From: Micavibrio_B sp964633355
GTDB taxonomy: Bacteria > Pseudomonadota > Alphaproteobacteria > Micavibrionales > Micavibrionaceae
Length of the DNA: 37,704 nt
Assembly: GCA_964633355.1 (NCBI GenBank)
Contig: CAZWGO010000021.1
Span: forward strand, 1-37,704
Direction of reading: 5' to 3'
Shown here: positions 16,477 through 25,147 of the stretch, one piece after another
Position numbering within the stretch: position 1 is the first letter of the stretch
Layout: each line of letters opens with the position of its first letter
Made by a program: the position numbers and the translations under genes
Notes under the pieces: model-generated
Told to the model about the DNA's origin: nothing
The model's database searches: none
Seen by the model: only the letters and a program-made list of their open reading frames with translations

Positions 16477-17109
16477 TTATAGCCAAGAAGACGCTTGATA
16501 TCCAGCTTTATTATGCTGGTTCCTAAGGCTCTGTTTTAAAAGCTTTTTTGAAATAACGGTAAGGGCGGGTAAATGGGTCTGAAGCGCTTTTATGAGAGGC
16601 TCATGCTCAACGGTGATATTCATGTTTCGCCAAAAGGGGCCCGATGATTTACAGGTCACTATTATATTCATGTTCAGAAGATCTGAATTCAATCCCTGCG
16701 CATTATAATTAAAATGCTCGCTATGCGTCCGTCTTATATTCGAAGCGATTAAAACTTTTGAATAGGGGCAATCTCTCGCGAAGTCGACTATCGCGTTATC
16801 AAGTCTTTCCCTGGTTTCAAAAACCTCGCCGATATAATTGTCAAAGCTGACAGGAAAGTCGGTTTCTTGTCCTTTTTTTGGATATAGACGATCTGCGGAA
16901 TGGAGTTTTGTAATGCCTTCCGGATATTCTTCGGGACGAAAAGCTTTATCTATCGCAAGCGCGATCAAGGATTTTCCGGTATTCATGCTGCCATTAAGGG
17001 CAACGACCCATGGGGTTTTGTCTTGGCATTGGCCTTTGAAAGCTTCACCGAAACCTATACCGGCATTGATAAAATCTTCGCGTGAGCGGGTCAAAAGAGA
17101 AAAACGCAT
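16477..17109 (-). CDS. P-loop NTPase-like protein of unknown function
   Basis: The 210-residue product contains a Walker A motif GSMNTGKS after the strand WVVALN, reminiscent of TsaE-type small ATPases. A plausible Walker B-like strand is SKVLIASNIRR, followed by a segment NMNIIVTCKSSGPFWRNMNI. I do not recognise a named family. The open frame begins at a TTG (17118), but the ATG at 17109 is the more natural start; it has only a weak GAG upstream. A TTTATTGACATAA box lies so that TTGACA ends 29 nt before this ATG. It is transcribed towards trcR and divergent from DUF1192. Confidence 0.75.
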   Translation of the reverse strand: MRFSLLTRSREDFINAGIGFGEAFKGQCQDKTPWVVALNGSMNTGKSLIALAIDKAFRPEEYPEGITKLHSADRLYPKKGQETDFPVSFDNYIGEVFETRERLDNAIVDFARDCPYSKVLIASNIRRTHSEHFNYNAQGLNSDLLNMNIIVTCKSSGPFWRNMNITVEHEPLIKALQTHLPALTVISKKLLKQSLRNQHNKAGYQASSWL

Positions 17110-17135
17110 ATATCTCAATAACGGAAACTGAATAA

Positions 17136-17148
17136 TTATGTCAATAAA
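17136..17148 (-). promoter_or_regulatory. TTTATTGACATAA box upstream of the P-loop gene
   Basis: This is the identical 13-mer on the minus strand. TTGACA ends exactly 29 nt before the ATG at 17109. The -10 at 17-18 nt spacing is poor (TTATTG or TATTGA). The start lacks a good Shine-Dalgarno, so initiation near or at the ATG is possible. Confidence 0.5.
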
Positions 17149-17204
17149 AAATCAGATCAAGTCTCTCCATTGCCTTAAACCGAAGGGAAGCCTAATTTAC
17201 ACCT

Positions 17205-17402
17205 ATGTTTGAAGACGACCTCGATCCCCGCAAGCCGAAGAAAATACTCAAATCGCTGGATAATTATTCCATCGATGAACTGACAGAGTATATCAAAAAT
17301 CTGAAGTCAGAAATCGCGCGTGCGGAAGCCGAAATCACCAAAAAAGAAGCGCATAAAAATGCCGCTGCCAATTTTTTCAAAACCAATAAAGGAAGTGAAT
17401 AA
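17205..17402 (+). CDS. DUF1192 domain-containing protein
   Basis: The 65-residue protein has the DUF1192 form: an acidic-basic N-terminus (MFEDDLDPRKPKK), then LDNYSIDELTEYIKNLKSEI, followed by a coiled coil rich in Glu, Lys and Ala. The family is a small alphaproteobacterial protein of unknown function. Its TAA shares a base with the ATG of the 3-hydroxybutyrate dehydrogenase gene, so the two are translationally coupled. A GAAGGGAAG sequence is present upstream, but 14 nt from the ATG, further than usual. Confidence 0.88.
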   Translation: MFEDDLDPRKPKKILKSLDNYSIDELTEYIKNLKSEIARAEAEITKKEAHKNAAANFFKTNKGSE

Positions 17403-18187
17403 TGCCGTTAAAAAATAAAGTTGCCCTGATTACAGGATCTACCAGCGGGATCGGCTTGGGCATCGCGCAAGTATTGGCGTCCAAAGGCTGTAACATTGTT
17501 ATCAATGGCTTTGGCGATAAGGACGCGATTGAAAAGGAACGTGCCGGTATCGAAAAAGATTATGGCGTTAAATGTATTTTTTTAGAGGCCGATATTTCCA
17601 AATATGACTCCGTAGAAAAAATGATACAGGAAGCTGAAAAGCAAATGGGGAGTCTCGATATTCTCGTCAATAATGCTGGCATCCAGTTTACCTCGAAAGC
17701 CGAAGATTTTCCGGTCGAGAAATGGCAGGCAGTGATCGACACTAATTTATCCGGTGTTTTTTATGGCGTGAAGGCTGCGCTTCCCGGTATGCGCAAACGC
17801 AATTTCGGACGTATCATCAATATCGCTTCAGCTCATGGTCTGGTTGCTTCGAAAGAGAAAATTGCTTATGTCGCCGCAAAACATGGTGTCATCGGTTTAA
17901 GCAAGGTCGTTGCACTGGAAACAGGAGATGCGAATATCACTTGCAACGCGATTTGCCCGGGTTGGGTTTTAACGCCGCTTGTTCAAAAGCAAATCGATGA
18001 CAAGGCTGCCAAAGAAGGAAAGTCAGCCGAAGATGTCGCCAATGAAATGCTCTCTGAAAAACAGGCAAAGCTGCAATTCACGACGCCGCAGGAAATAGGC
18101 GAGATGGTTGTTTATCTTTCCTCCGATGCTGCAAAAAATGTTACAGGCTCCGCATTCTCGATCGATGGCGGCTGGGTCGCTGGCTAA
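17402..18187 (+). CDS. bdhA: 3-hydroxybutyrate dehydrogenase
   Basis: This 261-residue short-chain dehydrogenase interconverts 3-hydroxybutyrate and acetoacetate with NAD, in polyhydroxybutyrate and ketone-body use. It shows the cofactor-binding TGSTSGIGLG, the structural NNAG, the catalytic Ser (NIASAHG), Tyr and Lys (AYVAAKHG), and the long lid CPGWVLTPLVQKQI plus EKQAKLQFTTPQEIGE that distinguishes hydroxybutyrate dehydrogenases from generic family members. The C-terminal SIDGGWVAG is standard. It overlaps DUF1192 by one base and begins with MPLKNKVALIT, a normal family start. Confidence 0.94.
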   Translation: MPLKNKVALITGSTSGIGLGIAQVLASKGCNIVINGFGDKDAIEKERAGIEKDYGVKCIFLEADISKYDSVEKMIQEAEKQMGSLDILVNNAGIQFTSKAEDFPVEKWQAVIDTNLSGVFYGVKAALPGMRKRNFGRIINIASAHGLVASKEKIAYVAAKHGVIGLSKVVALETGDANITCNAICPGWVLTPLVQKQIDDKAAKEGKSAEDVANEMLSEKQAKLQFTTPQEIGEMVVYLSSDAAKNVTGSAFSIDGGWVAG

Positions 18188-18231
18188 TCAAGGGCTTAAG
18201 GCATGAATAGCGAAATGGTCCATCAACTTGA

Positions 18232-18260
18232 TTGACCGCGAGCTTACAAGTGAGTAGTGT
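18232..18260 (+). promoter_or_regulatory. Possible promoter of the Gly/Gln-tailed protein
   Basis: TTGACC (18232-18237), a 17-nt spacer and TAGTGT (18255-18260). The -35 is good (5/6), the -10 weak (3/6). Confidence 0.35.
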
Positions 18261-18301
18261 ACGCCCTTCGCCTGAAAAGGCAGATATATAAGGATTTTAA
18301 G

Positions 18302-18742
18302 ATGGACGAAATTGAAACCCGTTTAAAAGAAGCTGCCGATGACTGCATCAAGGCTTATGAAAGCTGGAGCGGTCAAAAGAAAAATCAGGAAGCGCGCGAG
18401 CGTCTTCAGGAAGCAACGCATGAGCTTCGTAAAGTAGCGGCGCGTCTGGAAATCGAAATTGCGGTCAGCGAACGTGATGATATGGCGCAGCGTCCAATTC
18501 CAATTCCTCCGCACCGTTCATCCACCCGCCGCCCGGGCGGCGGTGGCCTGCCTGATTTTATCGGTGGCAATAGCGGCGATGAGGACAATACAGGCAATAT
18601 GTCGGAAGCTTCCGGCAATAATGATCGTCCTCAACAACATCGTTCAGCACAGCCGCGTCAAGGCGGCAGTGGCGGCTTCCAGCGCCGTCCGGTACGTCGC
18701 CCACAAGGCGGCGGACAGCCCCAATCCGGTGGTGAAGAATAA
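18302..18742 (+). CDS. Hypothetical protein with helical head and Gly/Pro/Gln/Arg-rich tail
   Basis: I do not know the function of this 146-residue protein. Residues 1-60 are helical and charged (MDEIETRLKEAADDCIKAYE, then a segment with HELRKVAARLEIEIAVSERD), followed by a proline-rich linker (MAQRPIPIPPHRS) and a disordered, Gly-, Gln- and Arg-rich C-terminus. The pattern resembles small alphaproteobacterial proteins with nucleic-acid-binding-like disordered tails, but no named domain is visible. The ATG at 18302 has AAGGA 7 nt upstream; the open frame extends 15 codons further up without a ribosome site. A strong terminator follows 27 nt after the stop, inside the convergent gloB. Confidence 0.85.
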   Translation: MDEIETRLKEAADDCIKAYESWSGQKKNQEARERLQEATHELRKVAARLEIEIAVSERDDMAQRPIPIPPHRSSTRRPGGGGLPDFIGGNSGDEDNTGNMSEASGNNDRPQQHRSAQPRQGGSGGFQRRPVRRPQGGGQPQSGGEE

Positions 18743-18759
18743 AAATATTTTTAAATATT

Positions 18760-19476
18760 TCAGAATTGATCGCGCAGTTGTCTCAGCTGCGCGATTTTTT
18801 CTATATTCTCTGCCCGGAGAAATAGATTATTTGATTTTTCTTCGGTCAAGGAAACGGGCAGTGTAGCTTTTTCAGCCGATCTTAATTCTTCGATTTGCTT
18901 CATTTTTGTTATCAAACGGGCATTTTCAGGCTCGACCGACAAACTAAAGCGACAATTGGTTTGCGTATATTCATGTCCGCAATAAAGCATCGTATCGTCC
19001 GGTAAGGATTTTATTTTCTGCATGGAATAAAATAAATCCTCTGGTGTGCCTTCGAACAATCTGCCGCATCCTAAGGAGAATAAGGCATCGCCGGTAAAGA
19101 GAGATTTTAAAGATGGTATATAAAAGCACAGATGGTTTTTTGTATGGCCGGGTGTTTCGATGCATTCGACTTCCATGCCCCCTATAACGATTTTATGATC
19201 GGCGGTTAATGCATGACCCGCATGTGGAATGCGATATAAATCTTTTTCCGGCGCATAAATTTTTATATCGGGATAGTCGATCTTTAAATCAGGCAGGCCG
19301 TCAATATGGTCTCCATGATGATGGGTGCATAGAAGGTGTGAAGGCGTCAGTTTGTTTTGTTTGAGGAATTCGATGACAGGGCCAGCGTCGCCGCAATCGA
19401 TGATAATAAGGTTCTTCTCGTGCTCTATAATATAAGTGTAATTATCCTTTAGTGTCGGAATGATATGAATGGTCAT
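18760..19476 (-). CDS. gloB: Hydroxyacylglutathione hydrolase (glyoxalase II)
   Basis: This 238-residue metallo-beta-lactamase-fold enzyme hydrolyses S-D-lactoylglutathione to D-lactate and glutathione, the second step of methylglyoxal detoxification. The metal-binding motif THHHGDH lies near residue 52; further ligands are in ETPGHTKNHLCFY, FTGDALFSLGCGRLFEG and YCGHEYTQTNCRFSLSVEPEN, all diagnostic of glyoxalase II. The start overlaps the stop of the upstream methyltransferase gene by 4 bp. The last codons (QLRQLRDQF) are also the antisense of a strong terminator hairpin for the convergent plus-strand gene. Confidence 0.96.
   Translation of the reverse strand: MTIHIIPTLKDNYTYIIEHEKNLIIIDCGDAGPVIEFLKQNKLTPSHLLCTHHHGDHIDGLPDLKIDYPDIKIYAPEKDLYRIPHAGHALTADHKIVIGGMEVECIETPGHTKNHLCFYIPSLKSLFTGDALFSLGCGRLFEGTPEDLFYSMQKIKSLPDDTMLYCGHEYTQTNCRFSLSVEPENARLITKMKQIEELRSAEKATLPVSLTEEKSNNLFLRAENIEKIAQLRQLRDQF
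18769..18801 (+). terminator. Intrinsic terminator embedded in the 3' end of gloB
   Basis: ATCGCGCAGTTG and CAGCTGCGCGAT form a 12-bp stem with one G-T pair and a TCT loop, followed by a T-run. It terminates the plus-strand gene ending at 18742 but lies within the coding sequence of gloB on the other strand. Confidence 0.85.
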
Positions 19477-20318
19477 TTCAGAAATTCCGTCAGGCTATGT
19501 TCCGCGCTGCCGCGGCGGAGTGGCTTTTGCTGGCTTTCGTGCGGGGCCCAGCCAATCATAAAGATAATTTCAAAGCTGGCCGTGACGCGGTTATCGCTTT
19601 CAGGGAAATGCCGTTGATAATATTCGGCGGCGCGGATAAAAAACCCGGGAGGGGTGAAGCTTTTCTTGCGCGCGGAAAGGCTATTGCTTTCTCCCATACC
19701 GCGTAAATCGGCCATTAAATTAAACATCGTCAAATAGGAGACACGAATAATTTCAGAATCGACGACTGGCAAGGCAAAACCTGCGCGTTGCAATAAAGCT
19801 CCGGCGGTTTGCGTATCTGCGAAAGGCGCAACGCGGGGGCTGGCGCCAGATGTCATTTCGATATCGGTTTGCATCAGGCTTTCGCGTAATTCGTATAGTG
19901 TTTCGCCGCCCATCATACAGGCAATAAAAAGTCCGTCTGGTTTCAAAGTTCTTTTAATCTGTGTCAGCGTACCTGGCAGGTCGTTGACAGTGTGGAGATC
20001 AAGGATCGATACGATTAAATCTGCTGAATTTTCCTGAAACGGCAATATCTCGCTATCCGAAATAATATCGCCTTTGACAGTGTCGCAAATAACCAACGTT
20101 TCAATTTGCTTTTGACTTTTTAATCGCGCCCAAAAACTCTCAGGCACGCGATTGCCTATAGCATAAGTGGCCGGAAAATTCTTTTTAACATCCTGCAAGC
20201 GATCTTCAATCTGACTTGCTGCCCAGTCAAACAGGAAATTATGCTCGGTAAATGTCGGTAAAGCGCGGCTGCGGCGCTGGCGTACATGATCGCGGTTAAA
20301 GACGGATATTTCTGACAT
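19473..20318 (-). CDS. NDUFAF5-like methyltransferase-fold protein
   Basis: This 281-residue SAM-methyltransferase-fold protein resembles the mitochondrial complex I assembly factor NDUFAF5 and its alphaproteobacterial relatives, also close to BioC. Marks are the N-terminal VFNRDHVRQRRSRA, the LKPDGLFIACMMGGETLYEL segment, SGASPRVAPFADTQTAGALL and LMADLRGMGESN. In NDUFAF5 the reaction is hydroxylation of an arginine in the NDUFS7 subunit rather than methylation; whether the bacterial protein does this is inference. Its stop overlaps the gloB start by 4 bp, so they are one operon. The motif I region (LVICDTVKGD) is degenerate compared with classical methyltransferases. Confidence 0.87.
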   Translation of the reverse strand: MSEISVFNRDHVRQRRSRALPTFTEHNFLFDWAASQIEDRLQDVKKNFPATYAIGNRVPESFWARLKSQKQIETLVICDTVKGDIISDSEILPFQENSADLIVSILDLHTVNDLPGTLTQIKRTLKPDGLFIACMMGGETLYELRESLMQTDIEMTSGASPRVAPFADTQTAGALLQRAGFALPVVDSEIIRVSYLTMFNLMADLRGMGESNSLSARKKSFTPPGFFIRAAEYYQRHFPESDNRVTASFEIIFMIGWAPHESQQKPLRRGSAEHSLTEFLK

Positions 20319-20364
20319 AAAAGTTATATAGAACAGCTTTAGGCAAAAGTCGCCTCAAGATTGT

Positions 20365-23028
20365 CTATTTTGCGCGCGGGGCAGGGAGGTTAATCAAGGA
20401 TGGGCCTTCGCGCAAATTGGTTGATTTAAAATCACCACCCATCACGTCGTCGTTAGGGTCGCTGAAGCCTGACGTGCCGGATAATTTACCTTTATCGCCG
20501 CGACTTGTTTTGCCATCCGCAGAAACTTCAGATTCGTCTGTCGAGCTCTGCATGTCTGATAGTGGAAGAATAACGGCATTGGAAGAGGAAGGGCTATATT
20601 CGCTGCCGCTTGAATACTCGCTATTGGAGACACGTCCCATATCCGAACCTGCCGTTTTAACATCGAAATCCCAGCGGACGCTTAAATCGCTGTCCTGACA
20701 AAGGTTTTTATAAGCCATTGCCGTTGTCTTCATAAAGCTGTCTGAATTATCCCAGTATAGCATTTTCCAGAGATTATAGAGGGGAGTCAGGCTGGCCACG
20801 CCATGTGTGCGTCCGCCGGAAGACGCACCGCGTATATTCGTCACAACAAATGGATAAATACGGTGCGGCGTCATACCGACATGGGTGTAATAACTTTCCC
20901 CCATGCGGGCGACAAATTTGGCATCGACCATAAATTTATCTGCAATGTAACGGCGCGCCGCGTCAACATCAGTGACTTCTTTCGGCAGGGTAAAGCTTGG
21001 TAATGTTGGAAGCAGGCCGGTCCCTTTGTAGCGCTGCGGCACGGGCATATATTCAGAAACGATGCCCGCCAGAACCTCGCCTTGAAGGTCTTTGACGAGC
21101 GGCAGGACGACTGCTGTGTTAACCGTATTGTCTTCCTGATAGATAAATTCCATGTCGCGCGCCGCGAGATTGGTCATACCGCCGCCCTGATCGCGGCCTT
21201 CATCAACAAAAACCGATTGAACGAGGCGGATATTACCGGCTGAGCCCTTGATGTTTTTAAAGCGATTGTCGCTAAGCGTCATTTGTTTGACGATACTGGT
21301 CATGTCCTCGACTTCTTCAGCCGGAATTTCGCTCAAATGGATTGGTAAATCTTCCCATACTTCTGTCGGGATTTTCAGCATTTGGTGGAGAGCCAGTAAT
21401 TGGGGTTCGAGACGTGAAGACGGCAGATATCCGACTGTGATCGCATTCATAATGGCTTGCGCATCGAATTCACGGATTTGACCTTTGCTGGAGAAGCCTT
21501 CCAGATCGTAGAGCATATTCTTGGGTTCGAAAGTCGGATGATGGTCTTCAACGCGGTAATACCATGTCTCAATGCGTTCATCGATACGGTGCGGATCAGG
21601 ATAAAAGCCGGGACCTTTTTGCAATGACGCATCGAGTGACGGTCGAATGCCGATTTCCTTGACGGCAAATTTCTGGAATTCATTAACCGGATGATCGACA
21701 TAGCCACGAATATTTTCCAGCGGCATTGCCATGACTTCGGTCATATGGCCTGACCATTTTCGTCCATCAAGATTCTTGCCTATACGGGGCACTGAATTGA
21801 CAAGGCCGCGTGGCAGCGCTTCATGCAGATAGATTTTTAATTGGCCTTCCGGCGTTACGCGGTAGGGAATAATCTCGGCAATCTCCATGTCGCGACTGGC
21901 TATATCAGTAATCTCGCCGCTTTTATCGTCGCGAACGGATTGTAGATGGATTTTGCCAGTTTTGCCACGAGATGCCCGGCGTTCCTGTAGGATCTGGCTG
22001 GTGTTTTCAGCTACTTTTTGGGCGACAATAATATAGCTTGTCGGGGGTGGGCCTAGAGAAGTGCCATCCTCGCGGTACATACGGATTTTGCCATCATAGC
22101 GTGTCTTGATAAAACCTTCATCCCAATGTGGCGCGGTATAGACGACGCGAGCACCAAAACTTGCCAGTTCGCGGCGGAATTCTTTTTCAGTGTAGAAAGC
22201 ATATTCCTTGCTAAGATTTTCGCGCAGTTTCTGGCGATCGTCTTTTCGCAGAATAAATTCATACGCCCATTTGATCGGCAGGCGGAAGAGGCGCGTGCCG
22301 GGGTAATTCGGTGGCAGTTCTTCAATAAAGAAGCCAGCGGCATCGAATTCATGTTTGGAGCGGGCATGTTCGGAATACCAGATCAGGAAATCCGCCTCTG
22401 ACATTTTTTCAATATCATCACTCGAGGCGCCTTTGTCTTTCAATTCGATCAGGACATATTCGCCGGAAGAGGGAAGAACGTAATCACGGATCAAAATATA
22501 TCCGTTGTTCTTCAGCGCTTCGTATTGTCTCTCGAGGAGTTTAGAAATCAGACGTTCATTATAAAGAGATTCAGAATAAACTTCGTGAAGGACAAAGGAA
22601 TTGATGATTGCATCGACGCTGCCTTGTTGGGCAAAGCTTTCAAAGAGATTGGCGCGACGGTAATCCAGATTCTCGCGTTGATAATTTTGCTCTGCAGCCG
22701 CAAGCGTTTGTCCATCCAGATCGATTCCGGTAACTTTTACATTCGGGAATAATGAAGAAATGGCATATGTCATAGCCCCGTCATTACAGCCCGCATCTAT
22801 CACATGCGCACCGTCATCGAGCAGCAAATGTGACATCGTAAACCATGCTTTTTTAATGATATGCGATGGAACGTTTTCTAAAAGCTTCAGCCGTTCGTCT
22901 TTGAATTTTGCACGAATAGCGCGTTTAGAAGCTTCGCTCGCCTGTTGAGGAGGCGCAACGGAATCCTTCACCAAGCCTATAGCCTTACGATGACCTGATT
23001 TCAGCGATGTGAGGATAGACCTGCCCAT
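20365..23028 (-). CDS. Methyltransferase fused to tandem Nudix-like modules (887 aa)
   Basis: The N-terminus (about 60-340) is a class I SAM methyltransferase with motif I VIDAGCNDGAMTYAI, acidic loop VTGIDLD and a LKNNGYILIRDYVLP post-motif strand. Two similar modules follow, each opening with RDMEI or RDMEF after a DIAS or NLAA lead-in (about residues 370 and 615). The end of each looks like a Nudix fold: FAVKEIGIRPSLDASLQKG in the first and DAARRYIADKFMVDAKFVAR in the second, but the catalytic Nudix box is degenerate. The last 110 residues are Ser/Asp/Gly-rich and disordered. I know no named family with this order. The gene is in the same direction as the NDUFAF5-like/gloB pair, with 46 nt between. 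The function is unknown; the Nudix reading is inference. Confidence 0.85.
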   Translation of the reverse strand: MGRSILTSLKSGHRKAIGLVKDSVAPPQQASEASKRAIRAKFKDERLKLLENVPSHIIKKAWFTMSHLLLDDGAHVIDAGCNDGAMTYAISSLFPNVKVTGIDLDGQTLAAAEQNYQRENLDYRRANLFESFAQQGSVDAIINSFVLHEVYSESLYNERLISKLLERQYEALKNNGYILIRDYVLPSSGEYVLIELKDKGASSDDIEKMSEADFLIWYSEHARSKHEFDAAGFFIEELPPNYPGTRLFRLPIKWAYEFILRKDDRQKLRENLSKEYAFYTEKEFRRELASFGARVVYTAPHWDEGFIKTRYDGKIRMYREDGTSLGPPPTSYIIVAQKVAENTSQILQERRASRGKTGKIHLQSVRDDKSGEITDIASRDMEIAEIIPYRVTPEGQLKIYLHEALPRGLVNSVPRIGKNLDGRKWSGHMTEVMAMPLENIRGYVDHPVNEFQKFAVKEIGIRPSLDASLQKGPGFYPDPHRIDERIETWYYRVEDHHPTFEPKNMLYDLEGFSSKGQIREFDAQAIMNAITVGYLPSSRLEPQLLALHQMLKIPTEVWEDLPIHLSEIPAEEVEDMTSIVKQMTLSDNRFKNIKGSAGNIRLVQSVFVDEGRDQGGGMTNLAARDMEFIYQEDNTVNTAVVLPLVKDLQGEVLAGIVSEYMPVPQRYKGTGLLPTLPSFTLPKEVTDVDAARRYIADKFMVDAKFVARMGESYYTHVGMTPHRIYPFVVTNIRGASSGGRTHGVASLTPLYNLWKMLYWDNSDSFMKTTAMAYKNLCQDSDLSVRWDFDVKTAGSDMGRVSNSEYSSGSEYSPSSSNAVILPLSDMQSSTDESEVSADGKTSRGDKGKLSGTSGFSDPNDDVMGGDFKSTNLREGPSLINLPAPRAK

Positions 23029-23191
23029 GCTTGCCCAACAAAAAGTTAATGAGACCTCTAAGATACTGTATTTTAACCAAAAAAGGCAATGAAAATAAAT
23101 AGTTAGCCAAGAATGTGGAATTGGATTAAAAACTCGAAAAAGGCTTAAATAACAAACACTTATTTAAATATGACAATATAGAGGACTTGTA

Positions 23192-23929
23192 GTGTCCATA
23201 TTCTCAAATTTTATTTTTCATCTTTTACCACCGCGATGCCCCCTATCGGGCGAAGTTGTTGAGAATCAAGGAGCGTTATCACCAAAGGCTTGGCAATCCC
23301 TCAATTTTGTTGCCGATCCATTTTGCGAGGCCTGTGGATTACCCTTGGAGCTGTCGGTCAGGGATCAAGGGCCTCTTCAATGCGGTTCATGTGTGGCATC
23401 ACCAAAACCTTATAACAGGGCGAGGTCGGCGCTGGTCTATGACGATGCCAGCCGCGATCTTATTTTAGCATTTAAACATGGCGACCAGACGCATCTGACG
23501 TTGACATTCGTACCATGGCTAAAGGTGGTGGGAAAAACTTTTCTCGAAGACTGCGATATGGTTGTTCCAGTGCCGCTTCATTGGCGGCGACTTTTGAAGC
23601 GCCGCTATAATCAATCAGCGTTGATCGCGCAGAAACTTGCGACAGAAACGGATTTGTACTACGCGCCAGATATATTGAAGCGTACACGGCATACACCGGT
23701 ACAAGGGCATCTTTCGGCCAAGGATCGTTATAAGAATGTCAGCCGCGCTTTTGCCATCGATCAAAAAAAACAGAATGATATCAACGATAAAAATATTGTC
23801 TTAATCGACGATGTTTATACAACCGGCGCGACTGTTGGCGAGTGCGCGGATGTTCTTTACGCGGCAGGCGCGGCGAGGGTCGATGTGTTGACGGTGGCCC
23901 GCGTTTCCAAAGCCGACAATATATCCTGA
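23192..23929 (+). CDS. ComF family phosphoribosyltransferase-like protein
   Basis: The 245-residue protein starts with a zinc-ribbon-like part (CPLSG, CEACGLPLE, CGSC) and continues into a PRTase fold with VVPVPLHWRRLLKRRYNQSA and the PRPP-binding IVLIDDVYTTGATVGE. This is the ComF/GntX family, linked with DNA uptake in competent bacteria and of uncertain role elsewhere. The start is GTG with GAGG 7 nt upstream. The 3' end overlaps the convergent ubiquinone hydroxylase gene by 73 bp, which is long but both reading frames look genuine to their ends. The 160-bp AT-rich region upstream is shared with the divergent 887-aa gene. Confidence 0.93.
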   Translation: MSIFSNFIFHLLPPRCPLSGEVVENQGALSPKAWQSLNFVADPFCEACGLPLELSVRDQGPLQCGSCVASPKPYNRARSALVYDDASRDLILAFKHGDQTHLTLTFVPWLKVVGKTFLEDCDMVVPVPLHWRRLLKRRYNQSALIAQKLATETDLYYAPDILKRTRHTPVQGHLSAKDRYKNVSRAFAIDQKKQNDINDKNIVLIDDVYTTGATVGECADVLYAAGAARVDVLTVARVSKADNIS

Positions 23930-25101
23930 GTAAGGCTGGCTGTCGGCGCGAGCGCTTCGTGGACGAGGAGTGATCGGAGAGGCGCTATGTTCGACGCTGC
24001 TTTGAAACCAAGGATTTTGAGTTTCTTCAATAGGCTGCTGTCCGTGGCGACGGAACGATTGAGTGCATCGGTTCCGGCAATTCGCAATGAAATATCGATG
24101 AAACGTTCATCCTGATATTTTTTTAATATCTGTTTGCGACCGAAATCGATCCCGATACGCGCTGCGTTTAAAATAACATCGGCCAGGCAGGCCACATCGC
24201 GCAAGGATAGATTCATGCCTTGCGCCCCGATCGGCGAGAGCACATGGGCAGCCTCAGCCATCAAGGCGATACGATCGCCAATCAATGATTTCGCATTTTG
24301 AATTTTAATCGGAAAAACGTCGATGCCTGTGACAAGAGATATTCTGCCGACAATATTTTTCGATCTTTCCTGCATAATCGCTTCTATTTCAGTCCTGGGT
24401 AATTTCTGGATGCGCTTAGCATCTTCTGTTTTTTCCATCCAGACAAAGCTGCATTGATTGCCTTTCATCGGTACAAAGGTGAAAGGCCCGCCGCTGAAAT
24501 GAAATTCAGTCGATGCGTTATTGTGACTTTTGCTGTGCTCAATTACGCCAGTGAGCGCCATCTGTTCGTAATCATGTTCCCAGATATCAATATCCGAATT
24601 TTTGCGGACGATTGAATTTCTTCCATCGGCACCGACTAACAGCTTTGCCGAGATTATTTCGCCATTCGATAAATGTGCAAGAACGGCCTTATCGGTAATT
24701 TCAAAATTCGTAATTTTATCCTGTAAAAGATCTGCCGACATTTCTTGCCGCAATAATTCTGCGGCATGGGCCTGCAGCAAACCTACTGCGATATTCTGGC
24801 CGAAACGTGGCTTAGCAATCTCTGATGAATTGAAATCAGCACGAAAATCTCCATCAACGACAGAGAGAATTTTTAAGTCTTCGGCAGTACCTGAAACTTT
24901 TTCCAAAATTCCAGCCTTGTCTATAACGGCAAGGCTGCTCTCCATGAGGGCAATGGTGCGGCCAGATAGCGTAAGGCTTTCTGGCTTAACGAGTGGCGAG
25001 GGATCGCAGACAACGACATCCAGTCCGGCTTTCGCAAGAATCAGGCCGAGGCTTAATCCGGGAACGCCGCCACCACTGATAATAACGTCTGTTGATTTCA
25101 T
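23857..25101 (-). CDS. UbiH/COQ6-family FAD-dependent monooxygenase
   Basis: This protein of about 414 aa is a flavoprotein hydroxylase of ubiquinone biosynthesis. Motifs are the N-terminal dinucleotide-binding IISGGGVPGLSLGLILAKAG, the LVGADGRNSIVR (DG motif) and AEAAHVLSPIGAQGMNLSLRD; the last has AEAAH in place of the commoner GDAAH. Which ring position it hydroxylates cannot be told. The ATG at 25101 begins the flavin-binding strand at the usual distance; the frame extends to a GTG at 25128, but without family support. The C-terminus overlaps comF by 73 bp. It is divergent from grxC with 46 bp between starts. Confidence 0.92.
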   Translation of the reverse strand: MKSTDVIISGGGVPGLSLGLILAKAGLDVVVCDPSPLVKPESLTLSGRTIALMESSLAVIDKAGILEKVSGTAEDLKILSVVDGDFRADFNSSEIAKPRFGQNIAVGLLQAHAAELLRQEMSADLLQDKITNFEITDKAVLAHLSNGEIISAKLLVGADGRNSIVRKNSDIDIWEHDYEQMALTGVIEHSKSHNNASTEFHFSGGPFTFVPMKGNQCSFVWMEKTEDAKRIQKLPRTEIEAIMQERSKNIVGRISLVTGIDVFPIKIQNAKSLIGDRIALMAEAAHVLSPIGAQGMNLSLRDVACLADVILNAARIGIDFGRKQILKKYQDERFIDISLRIAGTDALNRSVATDSSLLKKLKILGFKAASNIAPLRSLLVHEALAPTASLTQDILSALETRATVNTSTLAAPAA

Positions 25102-25147
25102 AGCATTTAGATATATTCTTAAATACACCTGAAAGGAAGTAGTAGAT

